From the NCBI GenBank assembly GCA_021234155.1, contig JAJEKV010000020.1:17227018-17291017 (forward strand): DNA of 64,000 bases, given 5' to 3'. Within the stretch, counting starts at the first letter, position 1, and each line of letters opens with the position of its first letter. The translations under genes were made by a program, and so were the position numbers. The notes under the pieces were generated by a model. That model was not told the DNA's origin. It worked only from the letters and a program-made list of their open reading frames with translations, and ran no database searches. Source of the DNA: Isoetes taiwanensis (taxonomy: Eukaryota; Streptophyta; Lycopodiopsida; Isoetales; Isoetaceae). This document shows, in pieces, positions 33,980 to 45,142 of the stretch.

Positions 33980-33993
33980 GTCAAGAAATTCTT

Positions 33994-35420
33994 GGCACGT
34001 TCTGGTAAGCTTTTGGATCCTCAAGATTTGATATTTGAGTTGCAAACTTTTCGCATTAAACATGGTGAACGTGTACATCAGTATGTGGAAAGGTTCAATC
34101 TCTATCTTGTCAAATGCCAGATCAACCAAGTTCCTAACCACACACTGCATCTTGTGGCATCTTTTATCAGAGGATTAAGTAGCAGACCAAGAATACACAG
34201 GAAGCTGCTAAAGATTCAAAAACAAGAAGGCTTTGACACAATACATAAGGCTTTCACTAAGGCCACTGAAATTGCAGATATGATTTCCTACTTGCCAGAT
34301 GACATGCACTCACCTCATGATCCTTTTTTTCCAGATTATGAACAAGAATACATGGGACCAGGACCTGTGCCAGTTTATGTTGTTCAAAAGGAAAAGAAAA
34401 AACAAAAATGGAGGATACTGAAGCTCCTACAGCAGATGTAAGAGCTGAGATCACCAAAGTATCAGAGGCATTAGTTGAGGTGACCAAGCAACTTCAAGAG
34501 CTGAAGAACTCGAAGTTTGAGAAGAAGATCTATCCACCCTGTGTTCATTGCTTCAGAGATACTCACTCCTCTGATTACTGTTGGTACAGGCCTTGTACAA
34601 AATGTGGAAAAAGAGGGCATTTTGGTAAGGAGTGCCCTGTGTGTGCCTTTTGCAAAGCTGTGGGACATTATGACGATAGATGTAGTGTGAAAGAATATTT
34701 TGCTAGGCAGGAGAAATCTAAGCCTAATGAACAAAATACATCCATCAAATTTGTGCATGAAATTGAAGAACAGGAGGAGATTATGGCTGTGCATACTAGA
34801 AGAATGAATAATGCAAAGGATAAAGAACTAGCATGTGCCAGTGATGAAGTTGATGCTGTGAAGCACAAGGAAGCTGAGCAAAATATGGTTGTGCCTCCTC
34901 CACCTACTCAGAAATATTTAAAAAAGGAAAAAGATAGTGAGGACTTTGAGTATTTGCTAAAAAAGTCTAAAATCTGTGTTGACTTGCTAACTCTACTCAA
35001 GATAGCTCCATCTTACAGGAAAAAAGTGCTCAATTTGACCAAAGAAGATGAATTTGCTCTGACTAACCACATTGAAGAGCACATGCTCACTCAGGAGGAT
35101 TATGACTCAGGAGCTTTCACATGTGTTGCCAAAATGGGCAAAAAAATCCTGACCAAGGTCTTATTGGATGGAGGATCATCTTTGAATGTTATGCCTCATA
35201 ATAATGTCATGAGGTTATGTGGCCTTGAAATAGACAAGAAAGCTCCAACGATTATGAAATCTTTCTCAAACACAAAAAATAATCCTGTTGGAATAGTCAG
35301 TAACGTGCCTATTGATGTTGAAGGTATAGTTGTTGTAGCTAACTTTGTTGTGGTTGCATTTGAAGGAATAGAAGACAAGTCAGACATCTATGACTTACTT
35401 TTGGGAAGAAAATGACTCTC
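33994..35420 (+). pseudogene. gag C-terminus, double zinc knuckle and protease of B1
   Basis: Capsid part (HGERVHQYVERFNLYLVKCQ), then two CCHC knuckles in tandem, CTKCGKRGHFGKEC and CAFCKAVGHYDDRC (34,590-34,690), a Lys/Glu-rich linker, and the retropepsin with ILTKVLLDGGSSLNVM (34,145-35,200 region; active-site DGG rather than the usual DTG/DSG). The end (YDLLLGRK) is the typical protease C-terminus. Confidence 0.75.
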
Positions 35421-35545
35421 AACAGTTGATTCTAGGCTTGTTTAGTCAAAAGGGGAGTGCACATTTCTAATGGCAGAAAGAAGGTAACATTATACAACAA
35501 GGTGGGAAAATTTGAGGCCCTAAATTTCATTGAAGAAGAGATGCC

Positions 35546-37262
35546 CACAATGGCCCACAATAAAAGATGAAAACATCCCATAAAGATAAGATTATTTGTA
35601 ATAAGGGCGATTAGCAAAGAACTTTACGGCAGCTAGAGCATCAACAATCCCATATGGCGCTCAATGTGATATGTTTTTAGGCGTTTGAAAACCTTTATAT
35701 TTAGCACTAGAAATGGTGCCCAACACTGCTGGGCATAAGCCAAGAACTGTAAATGATATACCGGAGCAATTATGAGAGTTTTTACATTTACAAAATTGGA
35801 CAATGAAGAACATTCGACCATATTTCCCATTTCCCCTTTCTTTTTCCCTTTTCTGAAGACCTATACCCAAATCAACCAATCCTCTATACAAATAAATCAC
35901 CAAGAGTTTCTCAAAGGAACTGGCTAAGACTAAGCAGTTGGGGATTAGCTGGAAATGGATGCAAATCATTCTCAACATTTGTGAGAGACTCTTCGCAACC
36001 GGGTCGTCATCTATTGGCAGCCATTGGTTGCAAACACTAATCCATGGTTGCAAATGTCGACACCTAACCTTTGCCATGTTTTACAGTAGCAGCCGAAGTC
36101 GTGGTCTTCAATTTATTCGATCCAGCTCCATGTCGCAACTGTTGTCCAATCCCAATGTCTATTTCTTGTTTATATGCTGATGCCCCCCATAGGAATTTGC
36201 TGTTCCTCCTTATATAGCTGATGTAATGGCCTTTTTAATAAAGGTTGTCGCTGTTATAAGAAAAAACATTTTCATGACCTTAATAGTTAATGCCCATCAA
36301 ATATATATTAAAAGGAGCGATGCCTTTTATTATCTCAGTCCTTATAATATCATAAAAGGCTTTGGTCTTATTTCTTTGATGCCGTCTTTTCTAAAGTCTT
36401 TTAAACTATAGAATCTTAGTTCAACGATTGGATGCTACAACATGGATATTAGATTCTTACTCTCATAGCCATTCCCTCGAGCACCACCATATCAATTCCT
36501 CCCCTTCCTGGGATTGATCGTCCTCGATCAAGGAATTATATGGCAAATTGCTTACTTGTCTTGGTTGCCTATATCAATTAGATGCCACTGCTTATTCACC
36601 TGGAAAATGGACTTTAGGTCTGCCAGATCATCCAAGTGATGAAGAAAGGGACGAAATGGTCTGGCGATCATTCAAGCGATGGCAGCGGCCATCACTGAGC
36701 AAGAGCAACAAAACCCTAAAAGGTAGTTTCTCGATGGCTGCATGTCAAGTGCATGGAGAATACAAAGAAAATACAAAGAAAAAATATATACATGAGTAAA
36801 ACCATGGTAAAAAAATATTATGGGAGAGAAAAATTGTGCATGCTCTGTAAATACGCACTCTATACAGACAAATGAATACATGCCCTAATATGAAGGCCAT
36901 TGTAAAAAGATCGTACAAATCTACGTTTAGCACGAGGAACCATTTTTTGTGATATTGGAGACTACCATCATTGTTCATCAATTTTATCTTCTTTGTAGAA
37001 ATTTGTGGTTTTGGTGGATACTAGCCATTGTAAACATGGTATCATGGCCAAATTGTGGATTCTACATCCAACATACTCTACACATCCATGACTTTGGACA
37101 TCAACTATTAATCGTGATATCATGGCTCCAGATCCAACGTACTCACAAACATCCATGACTTTGTTGGACATCAACTACAGTCATGCTATCATAGCCAAAG
37201 GGGATCCTCAATCCAAGGTACTGGGCCAGCTCATCATTAAGAATGATGCAGTTGCTTTCTCA
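35546..37262. other. Unassigned stretch between B1 and B2; possible LINE 3' remnant
   Basis: No firm gene. A plus-strand frame at 35,938-36,180 is followed by TTAATAAAGG near 36,230, which loosely resembles the tail of a plant LINE. Two tandem units of about 85 bp (36,985-37,195) contain ATCATGGC and CATCCATGACTTTG. Nothing else is recognised. Confidence 0.3.
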
Positions 37263-37267
37263 TTGGT

Positions 37268-37868
37268 TGCTGCCATGCTATGGCAGCATGGAAGGGCAAG
37301 ACACATTTTTATATTCTCATGCTCACACTTTGATTTGAACACAGATATACAAAGACAATGCATCTTTGCACATTTTGAGAGGAAAACTTGAAGACCAAGG
37401 TGAGGATATTTGATAAAGATCACACACGCATGCCATGGAAGGTGATTCAAGCAAATGTTGAAGATTTGAACCCCTTGAAGAGTTCTTGGTATGTAATGCT
37501 TATATTTGAGTTGTTGGCATAACCACATTCCTTGATTCCCATCCTAAACCTCCCATATCCCTTACCATGAAAACATGCCCAGGAGACCCCCAAGTTCCAT
37601 GTCTACATTTCATAAGGCAAGTTGGCCTAGAAGATTTTTTCTAGTCAAAACTTCTCCTTCACACATCATCCACATCCCAACTTACCATACCATCACCATC
37701 TCATTAAAGCACAAATCTCCACTTGACTTGGTCATACACATGGTCAAAGATCAAATTCCTCTCTCTAAAAGTCAAATGGTGAGAGAGATTGCAAAATTCC
37801 TAAGAGAAGCAATTAAGAGTCAAAATTTGCCTAGAAAATGCAAATTATATGCATTGATGCTTAAATTG
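37268..37868 (+). repeat. 5' LTR of B2 (partial)
   Basis: Matches the first 600 bp of the 3' LTR (45,143-45,740), starting at the same hairpin with arms TGCTGCCAT and ATGGCAGCA. A (TTCTTA)n run at 37,871-37,898 joins it to gag. Confidence 0.8.
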
Positions 37869-37898
37869 GTCTATTCTTATTCTTATTCTTATTCTTAT

Positions 37899-39300
37899 AT
37901 AAAGCATGGTGAGAGTGTTCACCAATATGTGGAGAGATTTAATCTTTATCTTGTTAAGTGCCAGATTAACCAAGTTCCTAACCATACTTTACATCTTGTA
38001 GCATCTTTTATCAGAGGTCTGAGCAGTAGACCAAGAGTACACAGAAGATGCTTAAGATCCAAAAACAAGAAGGCTTTGACACGATACATAAGGCTTTCAC
38101 TAAGGCTACTGAAATTGCAGATATGATTTCTTATTTACCAGATGATATGCACTCACCTCATTCAGAAGGAAAAGAAGAAATAAAAAATGGAGGATATTGA
38201 GGGTGGCTGATGTAAGAGCTGAGATAACCAAAGTGTCAGAGGCTTTAGTTGAGGTGACCAAGCAACTTCAAGAGATGAAGAACTACAAATCTGAAAAGAA
38301 AATTTATCCACCCTGTGCTCGCTGTTCAAGAAACACTCATTCTTCTGATGACTACTGGTATAGGCCCTGTACAAAATGTGGTAAAAGGGGGCATTTTGGT
38401 AAGGAATGCCCTGTGTGTGCATTTTGCAAAGCCGTGGGACATTATGAGGATAGGTGTAGTGTAAAGAGCATTTTGCCAGGCAAGAAAAATCTCAATCTAA
38501 TGAGCAAAATGCTTCCATCAGATTTGTGCAGGAGATTGAAGAACAGGAGGAAATTATGGCTGTGCATACAAGAGAAATGAACTATGCAAAGGAGAAAGAG
38601 CCAGCACAAGCCAATGAGGAAGTCAATGCTGTAAGACACAAGGAAACCGAGCAAAATATGGTTGTGTCTCCTCCTCCTGTTTAGAAATATTTGAAAAAGG
38701 ATAAAGATAGTGAAGATTTTGAGTTTTTGCTTAAAAATTCTAAAATCAGTATTGACGTTGACTCTGCTCAAGATAGCTCCATCCTACAGGAAGAAGGTAC
38801 TCAATTTGACCAAAGAAGATGAGTTTGCTCTAACCAATCATATTGAAGAACACATGCTTACTCAGGAAGATTATGATCTAGAAGCTTTTACTTGTGTTGC
38901 CAAAATGGGCAAGAAAATTTTAACCAAGGTCCTATTAGATGGAGGATCACCTCTGAATGTTATGCCCCATCATGTTATGAGAATGTGTGGCCTTGAGATA
39001 GATAAGAAGGCTCCAATGGTTTTAAAATCCTTCTCAAACACAAAAATCAGCCCTGTAGGGATAGTCAGCAATGTACCAATTGATGTGGAAGGTATTGTTG
39101 TTGCAGCTAACTTTGTTGTGGTTGCTTTTGAAGGGATAGAAGAGAAATCAGATATTTATGATTTGCTTTTGGGAAGGATGTGGCTTTCTACAGTTGATGC
39201 CAGGCCTGTTTGGTCGAAAGGGGAATGCATTATCTCCAATGGTAAGAAAAAGGTAACACTCTACAATAAAGTAGGTGAATTTGAAGCCTAATTTTCATAG
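37899..39300 (+). pseudogene. gag and protease of B2
   Basis: Gag capsid part (SVHQYVERFNLYLVKCQ), then CTKCGKRGHFGKEC and CAFCKAVGHYEDRC knuckles (38,365-38,460), and a retropepsin (38,760-39,290) with ILTKVLLDGGS and a C-terminal YDLLLGRMW. Homologous to B1 throughout. Broken in a few places. Confidence 0.75.
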
Positions 39301-39380
39301 AAGAAGGCATACTGCTATCAAATCCTTGTGGAGAGTTCGAGCTGAATGCAAATGATCCAATATCCAACTCAGAACTCCCC

Positions 39381-39731
39381 ATGTATATAGCTTTGCCTAA
39401 ACAAGAAAATTTTGCTTACTTATGGTTTGATGGTGGTGTTTCTAAAAGATTGAGTGTTGCTTCCTCTGCTGCTATCCTCAAAGATTCTTCTAATAGATTG
39501 CTTGCAAAAGTAGGCAGAATTTTTCCTAATGCAACCTCAAATATGGCAGAATATAAGGCTCTGATAGCAGGCATCCAAGAAGCTAAGAATTTGAATACTA
39601 ATGAAATTGTTGTCTTTGGAGATTCTCAGCTTGTTTGTAGGCAAATATTGGGAGAATACCAGGCCAAAAATGAAGACATGATCTTACTGAGGGATCAAGC
39701 TATGGGAGAATTGAAAAACTTCAAGACTTGA
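39381..39731 (+). pseudogene. Archaeal-type RNase H (RVT_3) of B2, upstream of RT
   Basis: Catalytic residues are visible in order: Asp of WFDGG, Glu of NMAEYKALIAG, Asp of VFGDSQLV, and further on HVPREQNGEADAL, which carries the last Asp. This is the RVT_3/archaeal RNase H pattern used by plant Tat/Ogre elements, where it normally lies after the reverse transcriptase. Here it directly follows the protease and precedes the reverse transcriptase at 39,880. Confidence 0.75.
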
Positions 39732-39879
39732 AAACTTTGTCATGTGCCAAGAGAACAGAATGGTGAAGCTGATGCACTTTGCAAAAGTGTTCTTCTTGAG
39801 CACTTGGCTGAGGGAGCAATTGAAGAAGAGGAATTGGAAAAAAAAAACCTGCAACAGCTCTATCCTATTTTGGTAATCA

Positions 39880-42715
39880 ATGCGAGGAGAAACCGATAAA
39901 GTTAAATTGAACAAAAAGGGTTTAGATAGAGTTCTTTATGTTGGCGACTTGTTCAAAGAAGAGGATAATACCTTTGTTACTAAAATTTTTGATGATTGGA
40001 AGGATATTTTTGCCTGGGACTATGATGAGTTAGTTGGTGTTGATAAGAGGATATGTCAATTTGAGATAAAAATCAAGGAAGGTATGAAACTTGTGGTTCA
40101 AAAGCTAAGAAGAATTAATGCATCCCTATTAGGCCTGATCAAAGAGGAATTATATAAAATGAAAGATCCAGGTGTGATTGCAGAGATTGTAAATCCTGAG
40201 TGGTTATCTTGCATTGTGCCAGTAGAGAAGAAAAATAAAACTATAAGAATTTGCATTGACTATAGGGACTTGAATAAAGCTACCATTAAAGATTGCTACC
40301 CTTTTCCTTTTTTAGAAGAAGTGTTACATGCTGTTGCAGGCAAGGAAATATATTCTTTCTTAGATGGCTTTTCAGGTTTCAACCAAATAAGCATAAAGGA
40401 GGAAGATCAGCCAAAAACTTCATTCATTACACCTTGGGGTACATTTGCCATGAAGAGGATGCCTTTTGGATTAATGAATGCATCTGCAACCTTCCAAAGG
40501 GCCATGGACACTATTTTCAAGGATATGCCTTCAAATGCATTTCGTGTCTTCTTGGATGATCTTTGTTTAGGAACTTCCCTCAAAGATTCATTTTGGTATT
40601 CTAACTAAATTATTTACCTTGTGCAGGAAAGGAGGTGTCAGTTTAAACCCAAAGAAATGTGTCTTCTTGTGCTCAAGAGGAGAATTGCTTGGATATGTAG
40701 TGACTACAACATGGAATAAAATAACGGCTAAGGTTAACCAAATGGCTATTTTGTAGCAGTTTTGCCAAGAAAAACGGCTAAAGTAAATGGAAAAAATGCC
40801 CAAAAAAAGAAAAAATTTAGCCCAGTTTTTTTACTGCCCAAGTGAGTTTTTAGGTTGAATAGCCAAACCTTTACCTCCAGACATATCCACCAGGACATCG
40901 ATTAGCTAAACCTAAGATAGAGTGGGCTTGGAAAAATGGATAGATTAGCCTGAAATTCAACACCAATGTATGTACCAACTTTAAGAAATTTCAAATAGGG
41001 TTTATATTTTTCTTTTTTCTTTTTCACTTTCTTTCTTCTTCCAAGTACAAAGTTGAAGCATTAGAGGAAAAGGAACAATGTAATGCCTTTTTTTTAGGTT
41101 TTTAAACATGTTCATGTATGTTTGTGTCTTGATTTATGTATTTACAATAAATTCAATGTCTTTGCCAAAATGGTTGGATTTTTTTATATTACTATAGCGT
41201 AATAGCTAATATTTGCCTTTCCATTTTGTGAAAGTTTAACCAAAAGCAAGAAATTGTGATGGAGAAAAACCATTTAGTTTAGCCAAGTGTTAGAAACTTC
41301 TAGCCCCGATTTGAAGGTAGTTTAGCTAAACCTATTTTGGCTACACTAAAATATAGGAGTAGTAATTTATTCCATGGTCTACAAAAGGCATTCAGGTGGC
41401 AGAAGCTAAAGTTGAGGCTTTGAAGAAACTAGCTCCCCCAAAAACACTCATCAAACAGGTAAAAAGCTTCATGGGAATGACTAGTTTTCTGAGAATGTAT
41501 GTCCCTCACTTCTCACACACTATGAATCCAATTTCTACCCTCACAAAGATTGGGAAATTTTCCAAGAGTGAAAGCAAACATATTCTGGTTGATAAGGAGG
41601 GAGTATTGTTGAGGTGTGTTGATTATGAAGAAGCCAAAATGATCATTGAGGCGTGTCATGAAGGTATATGTGGTGGACACTTTGTTGTTGACACAACTGC
41701 CAAGAAGATCTTGAGGTCAGGTTATTTTTAGCCTACTCTTTTCAAAGATTGCTATGATATTATAAAATGCTGTCATAAATGCCAAATTTTTGGCAAGAGA
41801 ACATTGCAACCAGCTCCTCTCACTGCTATAACTTCCCCAGGACCATTCCAGACATGGGTTCTAGATTTCATAGGTCCAATAGATCCACCTTCCTCAACTC
41901 AGCATCAGTTCATACTTGTAGGCACAGATTACTTTACCAAGTGGGCTGAAGCAATTCCCATTAGGGAAGCAAATGCCTATATCACTGCAAGATTCCTTCA
42001 TGAAAACATCTGTGCTAGATTTGGAATTCCCTTCAAAATTATTTCTGATAGGGGAAGCCAGTTTATGAGTCAAACCATTGCGCCACTTTGAAAGTTAAAC
42101 ACACTAAAAGTTTAGCTTATTACCCTCAAGGCAATGGCCAAGCAGAGTCAACCAATAAGATTCTAAAGTCAATCCTTAAAAAGACCATCAGCATCAAAAA
42201 AAGATTGGCACCTAAAACTCCATGATGCACTATGGGCTTATAGAACTACTTTCAAGGCTTCCACCAAACACACACCTTTCAGCCTAGTCTATGGTATAGA
42301 ATCTGTAGTGCCAATTGAATTAGAACTTCCATCACTCAGACTAGCATATCAGATAAACTTGGAAATGGATGATGCTTTAAAGGAAAGATGTGTGAGATTA
42401 ATGCAGCTTGAAGAGCACAGGTATGAGGTAGAGAATGTTGTCATGATTAAAAAGGCCAAAGTATTGCAGCATTCAAGGCTGCTCACAAACTCCAAGGCAC
42501 TCTCAAATCGGGTGAGCTTGTTTTAAAATGGAATAAAACAAGGGAAGACACAGCAGCTAAATTTGAAAATCTTTGGGAAGGGCCTTTTGAATTTATTGGC
42601 AAAGCAGGAAAAGATTCTTATTGGCTAAAGGATGTGCTTGATGGCAGAGAATTGCTGAATCCTATCAATATCCTACATTTGAAAAGGTATTGGCAACAAC
42701 ATGTTGCCTTAAGCT
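39880..42715 (+). pseudogene. Reverse transcriptase and integrase of B2
   Basis: Reverse transcriptase blocks: RICIDYRDLNKATIKDCYP, FLDGFSGFNQI, PFGLMNASATFQR, then FLDDL where most elements have YxDD (40,240-40,560). Connection/RNase H-side block SFMGMTSFLRMYVPHF (41,465-41,510). Integrase: zinc-binding HEGICGGH..CHKCQ (41,650-41,785), core with WVLDFIGP, ISDRGSQF and the NGQAES Glu block near 42,135, and a C-terminal block near 42,560-42,700. A DNA insertion lies between the first two. Fossil. Confidence 0.75.
40715..41371. mobile_element. Non-autonomous DNA transposon inside B2 pol
   Basis: About 657 bp flanked by CATGG on both sides (40,710-40,714 and 41,372-41,376), with short matching inverted ends (AATAAAAT and ATTTATTC). 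It holds repeated subterminal motifs of the form GGCTAA(A/G)GT and TAGCTAAACCT in both orientations. No coding capacity. Short ends and a 5-bp duplication do not decide the superfamily. Confidence 0.6.
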
Positions 42716-43311
42716 TGTTTAGTTAAAAGATTATTTGGAATTTGTAGGTAGGATAGCTTAGTTTGCTTTGGTTGACTAATATTGCAAAAAGCCAAAAAGA
42801 AAACAAAAAAGAAAAGACAAAAAACAGGTCAGGAGCACTTGGCATGTAGTATTTGTTTTCAAATTTTAGTATTTGCATCGATTAAGCTTTTGAATTTAAG
42901 ATCCACACTACTAGTGCAAGAACAGAAGATTTGTGCAGGTGTCAACTTATTCAAGATTCAAATCAAGTACTAATATTGCTGAAGCTCTGAATTCCATGCA
43001 GGGCCATCTGGATTTGCAGTCATTCATCCCATATTTATTCACTTCTCCTCATTCACCCTCATATCTATAGCTGCTGCCATTCCTACCACAGCAGCAGCTC
43101 ATTTGTGCTAACAAATCTTTTGTCACATGCAGGTGCACCCTGATACATTCCTTCCATGCTCATCTGCACAAAAGTTGCCCTTGATCCACATAAAACACTT
43201 CAAATCTTCACTCATTTCCACCAGATCCATTAAATTGATGTCACATTCCCATCCAGCAACTCATATTCTTTACTCTCACACTTGTCATGCAGGTTCATTT
43301 GCAAATCACTT

Positions 43312-43858
43312 CCCAACACATAACAACCAACACATAACAACCATTGACATTAACAACCAACACATAACTACCATTGACATTAATTAACACAACCATTGGG
43401 TCCAACACATTTAAATTAAAATCCCCCTTAAACCCCCTTTGGTTTGGGTGCATATTCACACGGGGGGTGACTCCGGGCAACGAGAGCTGTTGTATAGGCA
43501 TATTCACCCCTTATTCCTTAATCTATACCGTACGTAAAGTTCCTCGTTTGTGGGGTATGCAAGTACAAATTTTGCTATACTGTATAACAAGATTCGCAAA
43601 ATACTATAAGATTTCAAGCGGAATACTATATGGTGTTGATTTCGTACATGCAAAATACAATTATGAGGGCTCTCGCTGCCCTACGTCACCCCCCGTGTGA
43701 ATATGCACCCAAACCAAAGGGGGTTTAAGGGGGATTTTAATTTAAATGTGTTGGACCCAATGGTTGTGTTAATTAATGTCAATGGTAGTTATGTGTTGGT
43801 TGTTAATGTCAATGGTTGTTATGTGTTGGTTGTTATGTGTTGGTTGTTATGTGTTGGG
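43312..43858. mobile_element. MITE/foldback element with long identical arms
   Basis: Left arm 43,312-43,471 and right arm 43,685-43,858 are inverted copies and identical by eye over the inner 145 bp; the right arm has one extra 14-bp CCAACACATAACAA-type unit at its outer end. The loop is 213 bp. No open frame or target duplication was made out. The arms' identity means a recent insertion or correction between arms; a transcript would form a very long hairpin. Confidence 0.8.
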
Positions 43859-44657
43859 GGGTGTAATTTTTATATGTTGGATGGCAATAGTTTATGTTGC
43901 AAAAAAAAATTTAGGGACATTCCCCCAAGGTGTGACAAAAATTTTAGAATTCAAACCAGAAAAAAACTAGAATTCATTTGAGGCTTTCATCACCTGTAGC
44001 TTTTGAACAATAAAACAAATAGAACATAAGTAAAAGTTACCATAAAGATAGAGCAGATTCATCCCATTATTCTGAAAGTCATAAAGTTTGCAACACAAAG
44101 AAAACCCCCTGTTATTATGCTACATATTGTTACTTCCGCTATAACTATTTCTCTTTCACAATGACACCATTGTTTATCAATCCATGTGATTTTGGAGGCT
44201 CCATCTCTAGCTTAAAGGTAATGCATGATTCACCTTATGGTTCTATTAAAGTTCCAAACCTACAATATAAATGCATTCTTGTGGCCTTTGTTTTGTGACC
44301 GCATGACATGGAAAAGGGCGTGGAATAATCTGCCCTGTTGTGTGCATAAGAATCCGTTTGTTGATTGAAGCTAAAGGTTGGCTGCTATGAACAATCCGGC
44401 AGCAAGGAATATCCAAGAGTTGGAAGCAAACAGAGGGCCTAAACTTGAATCTGCAGCAAATCTTAGGAAGGAAACAAAAGGGGGTTTTGCAGCACTACAT
44501 TGTAGAATCAGGAAACCAATACCTTGTAAAAGAAAACATTATGCTAACTGAAGAAACATTAAAAAACAAATACCAAATACCTTTGTAAGTGTGAGCAAAA
44601 AATCCATCTCGTGGTAGTAAAATCCACTCCGGCAACAAGAATCCAAGAGGGCAAGTA

Positions 44658-44778
44658 CACATGCATATGCACACATGCACATGCACTTGCACTTGTACTT
44701 GCACTTGCACATGCACAATACACATGCACATGCACATGCACATGCATGTGCACATGCACATGCATACACATGCGCAGT
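44658..44778. repeat. (ACATGC)n alternating purine-pyrimidine repeat
   Basis: About 120 bp of ACATGC and ACTTGC hexamers, almost purely alternating. It creates false Cys/His-rich frames on both strands. Confidence 0.85.
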
Positions 44779-45142
44779 GTTCATGCACAAACACATGCAG
44801 AGGAAGACAACCACCCTCGGATTGTTCCAACCAACGAAAATCAACGGCCCATAAAGGGTGCACTCTAGAAATACTATTTAGTACACCTCAACGAATACAA
44901 CAATGAAATCATAGAAAAACCATGTGAAAAAACGTATAAAAATCTAAAAGTAACCCCCTGTTATTGTGCTACATATTTCATATCATACTGAAATCTACCA
45001 CCACCATCTATTTTCAATCCATTGCAGATCCATTGAGCTGCCAAGCATACCTCCACATTGGCAATTGGCTGGAATTCTACTCTGATTATCAAGCAAAAAA
45101 CAAGAGGCTGGTAGACCAGCCTGTTCTTTTAGCTTGGCATAA

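Larger units (their letters stand above)
32091..35545 (+). mobile_element. Family-B retroelement fragment B1 (gag to protease)
   Basis: Gag from 32,091, interrupted by a retroposon at 32,435-33,979, then the rest of gag, two CCHC knuckles and the aspartic protease. It is homologous to the element at 37,268-47,717 over this stretch and stops at about 35,545, with no reverse transcriptase and no LTR of its own. Fossil fragment; about two or three breaks besides the insertion. Confidence 0.75.
42716..45142 (+). other. Noncoding tail of B2 between integrase and 3' LTR
   Basis: No gene is supported. It contains the MITE at 43,312-43,858, an (ACATGC)n tract at 44,658-44,778, and a 27-bp direct repeat AACCCCCTGTTATT..TGCTACATATT at about 44,105 and 44,954. 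Long tails of this sort occur in Tat-like elements. Confidence 0.5.

Noticed and set aside
43127-43387. Plus-strand frame of 86 codons
   Set aside because: Runs into the MITE arm and is made partly of its 14-bp tandem units.
44495-44906. Cys/His-rich frames on both strands
   Set aside because: They come from the (ACATGC)n repeat, which leaves several frames open.
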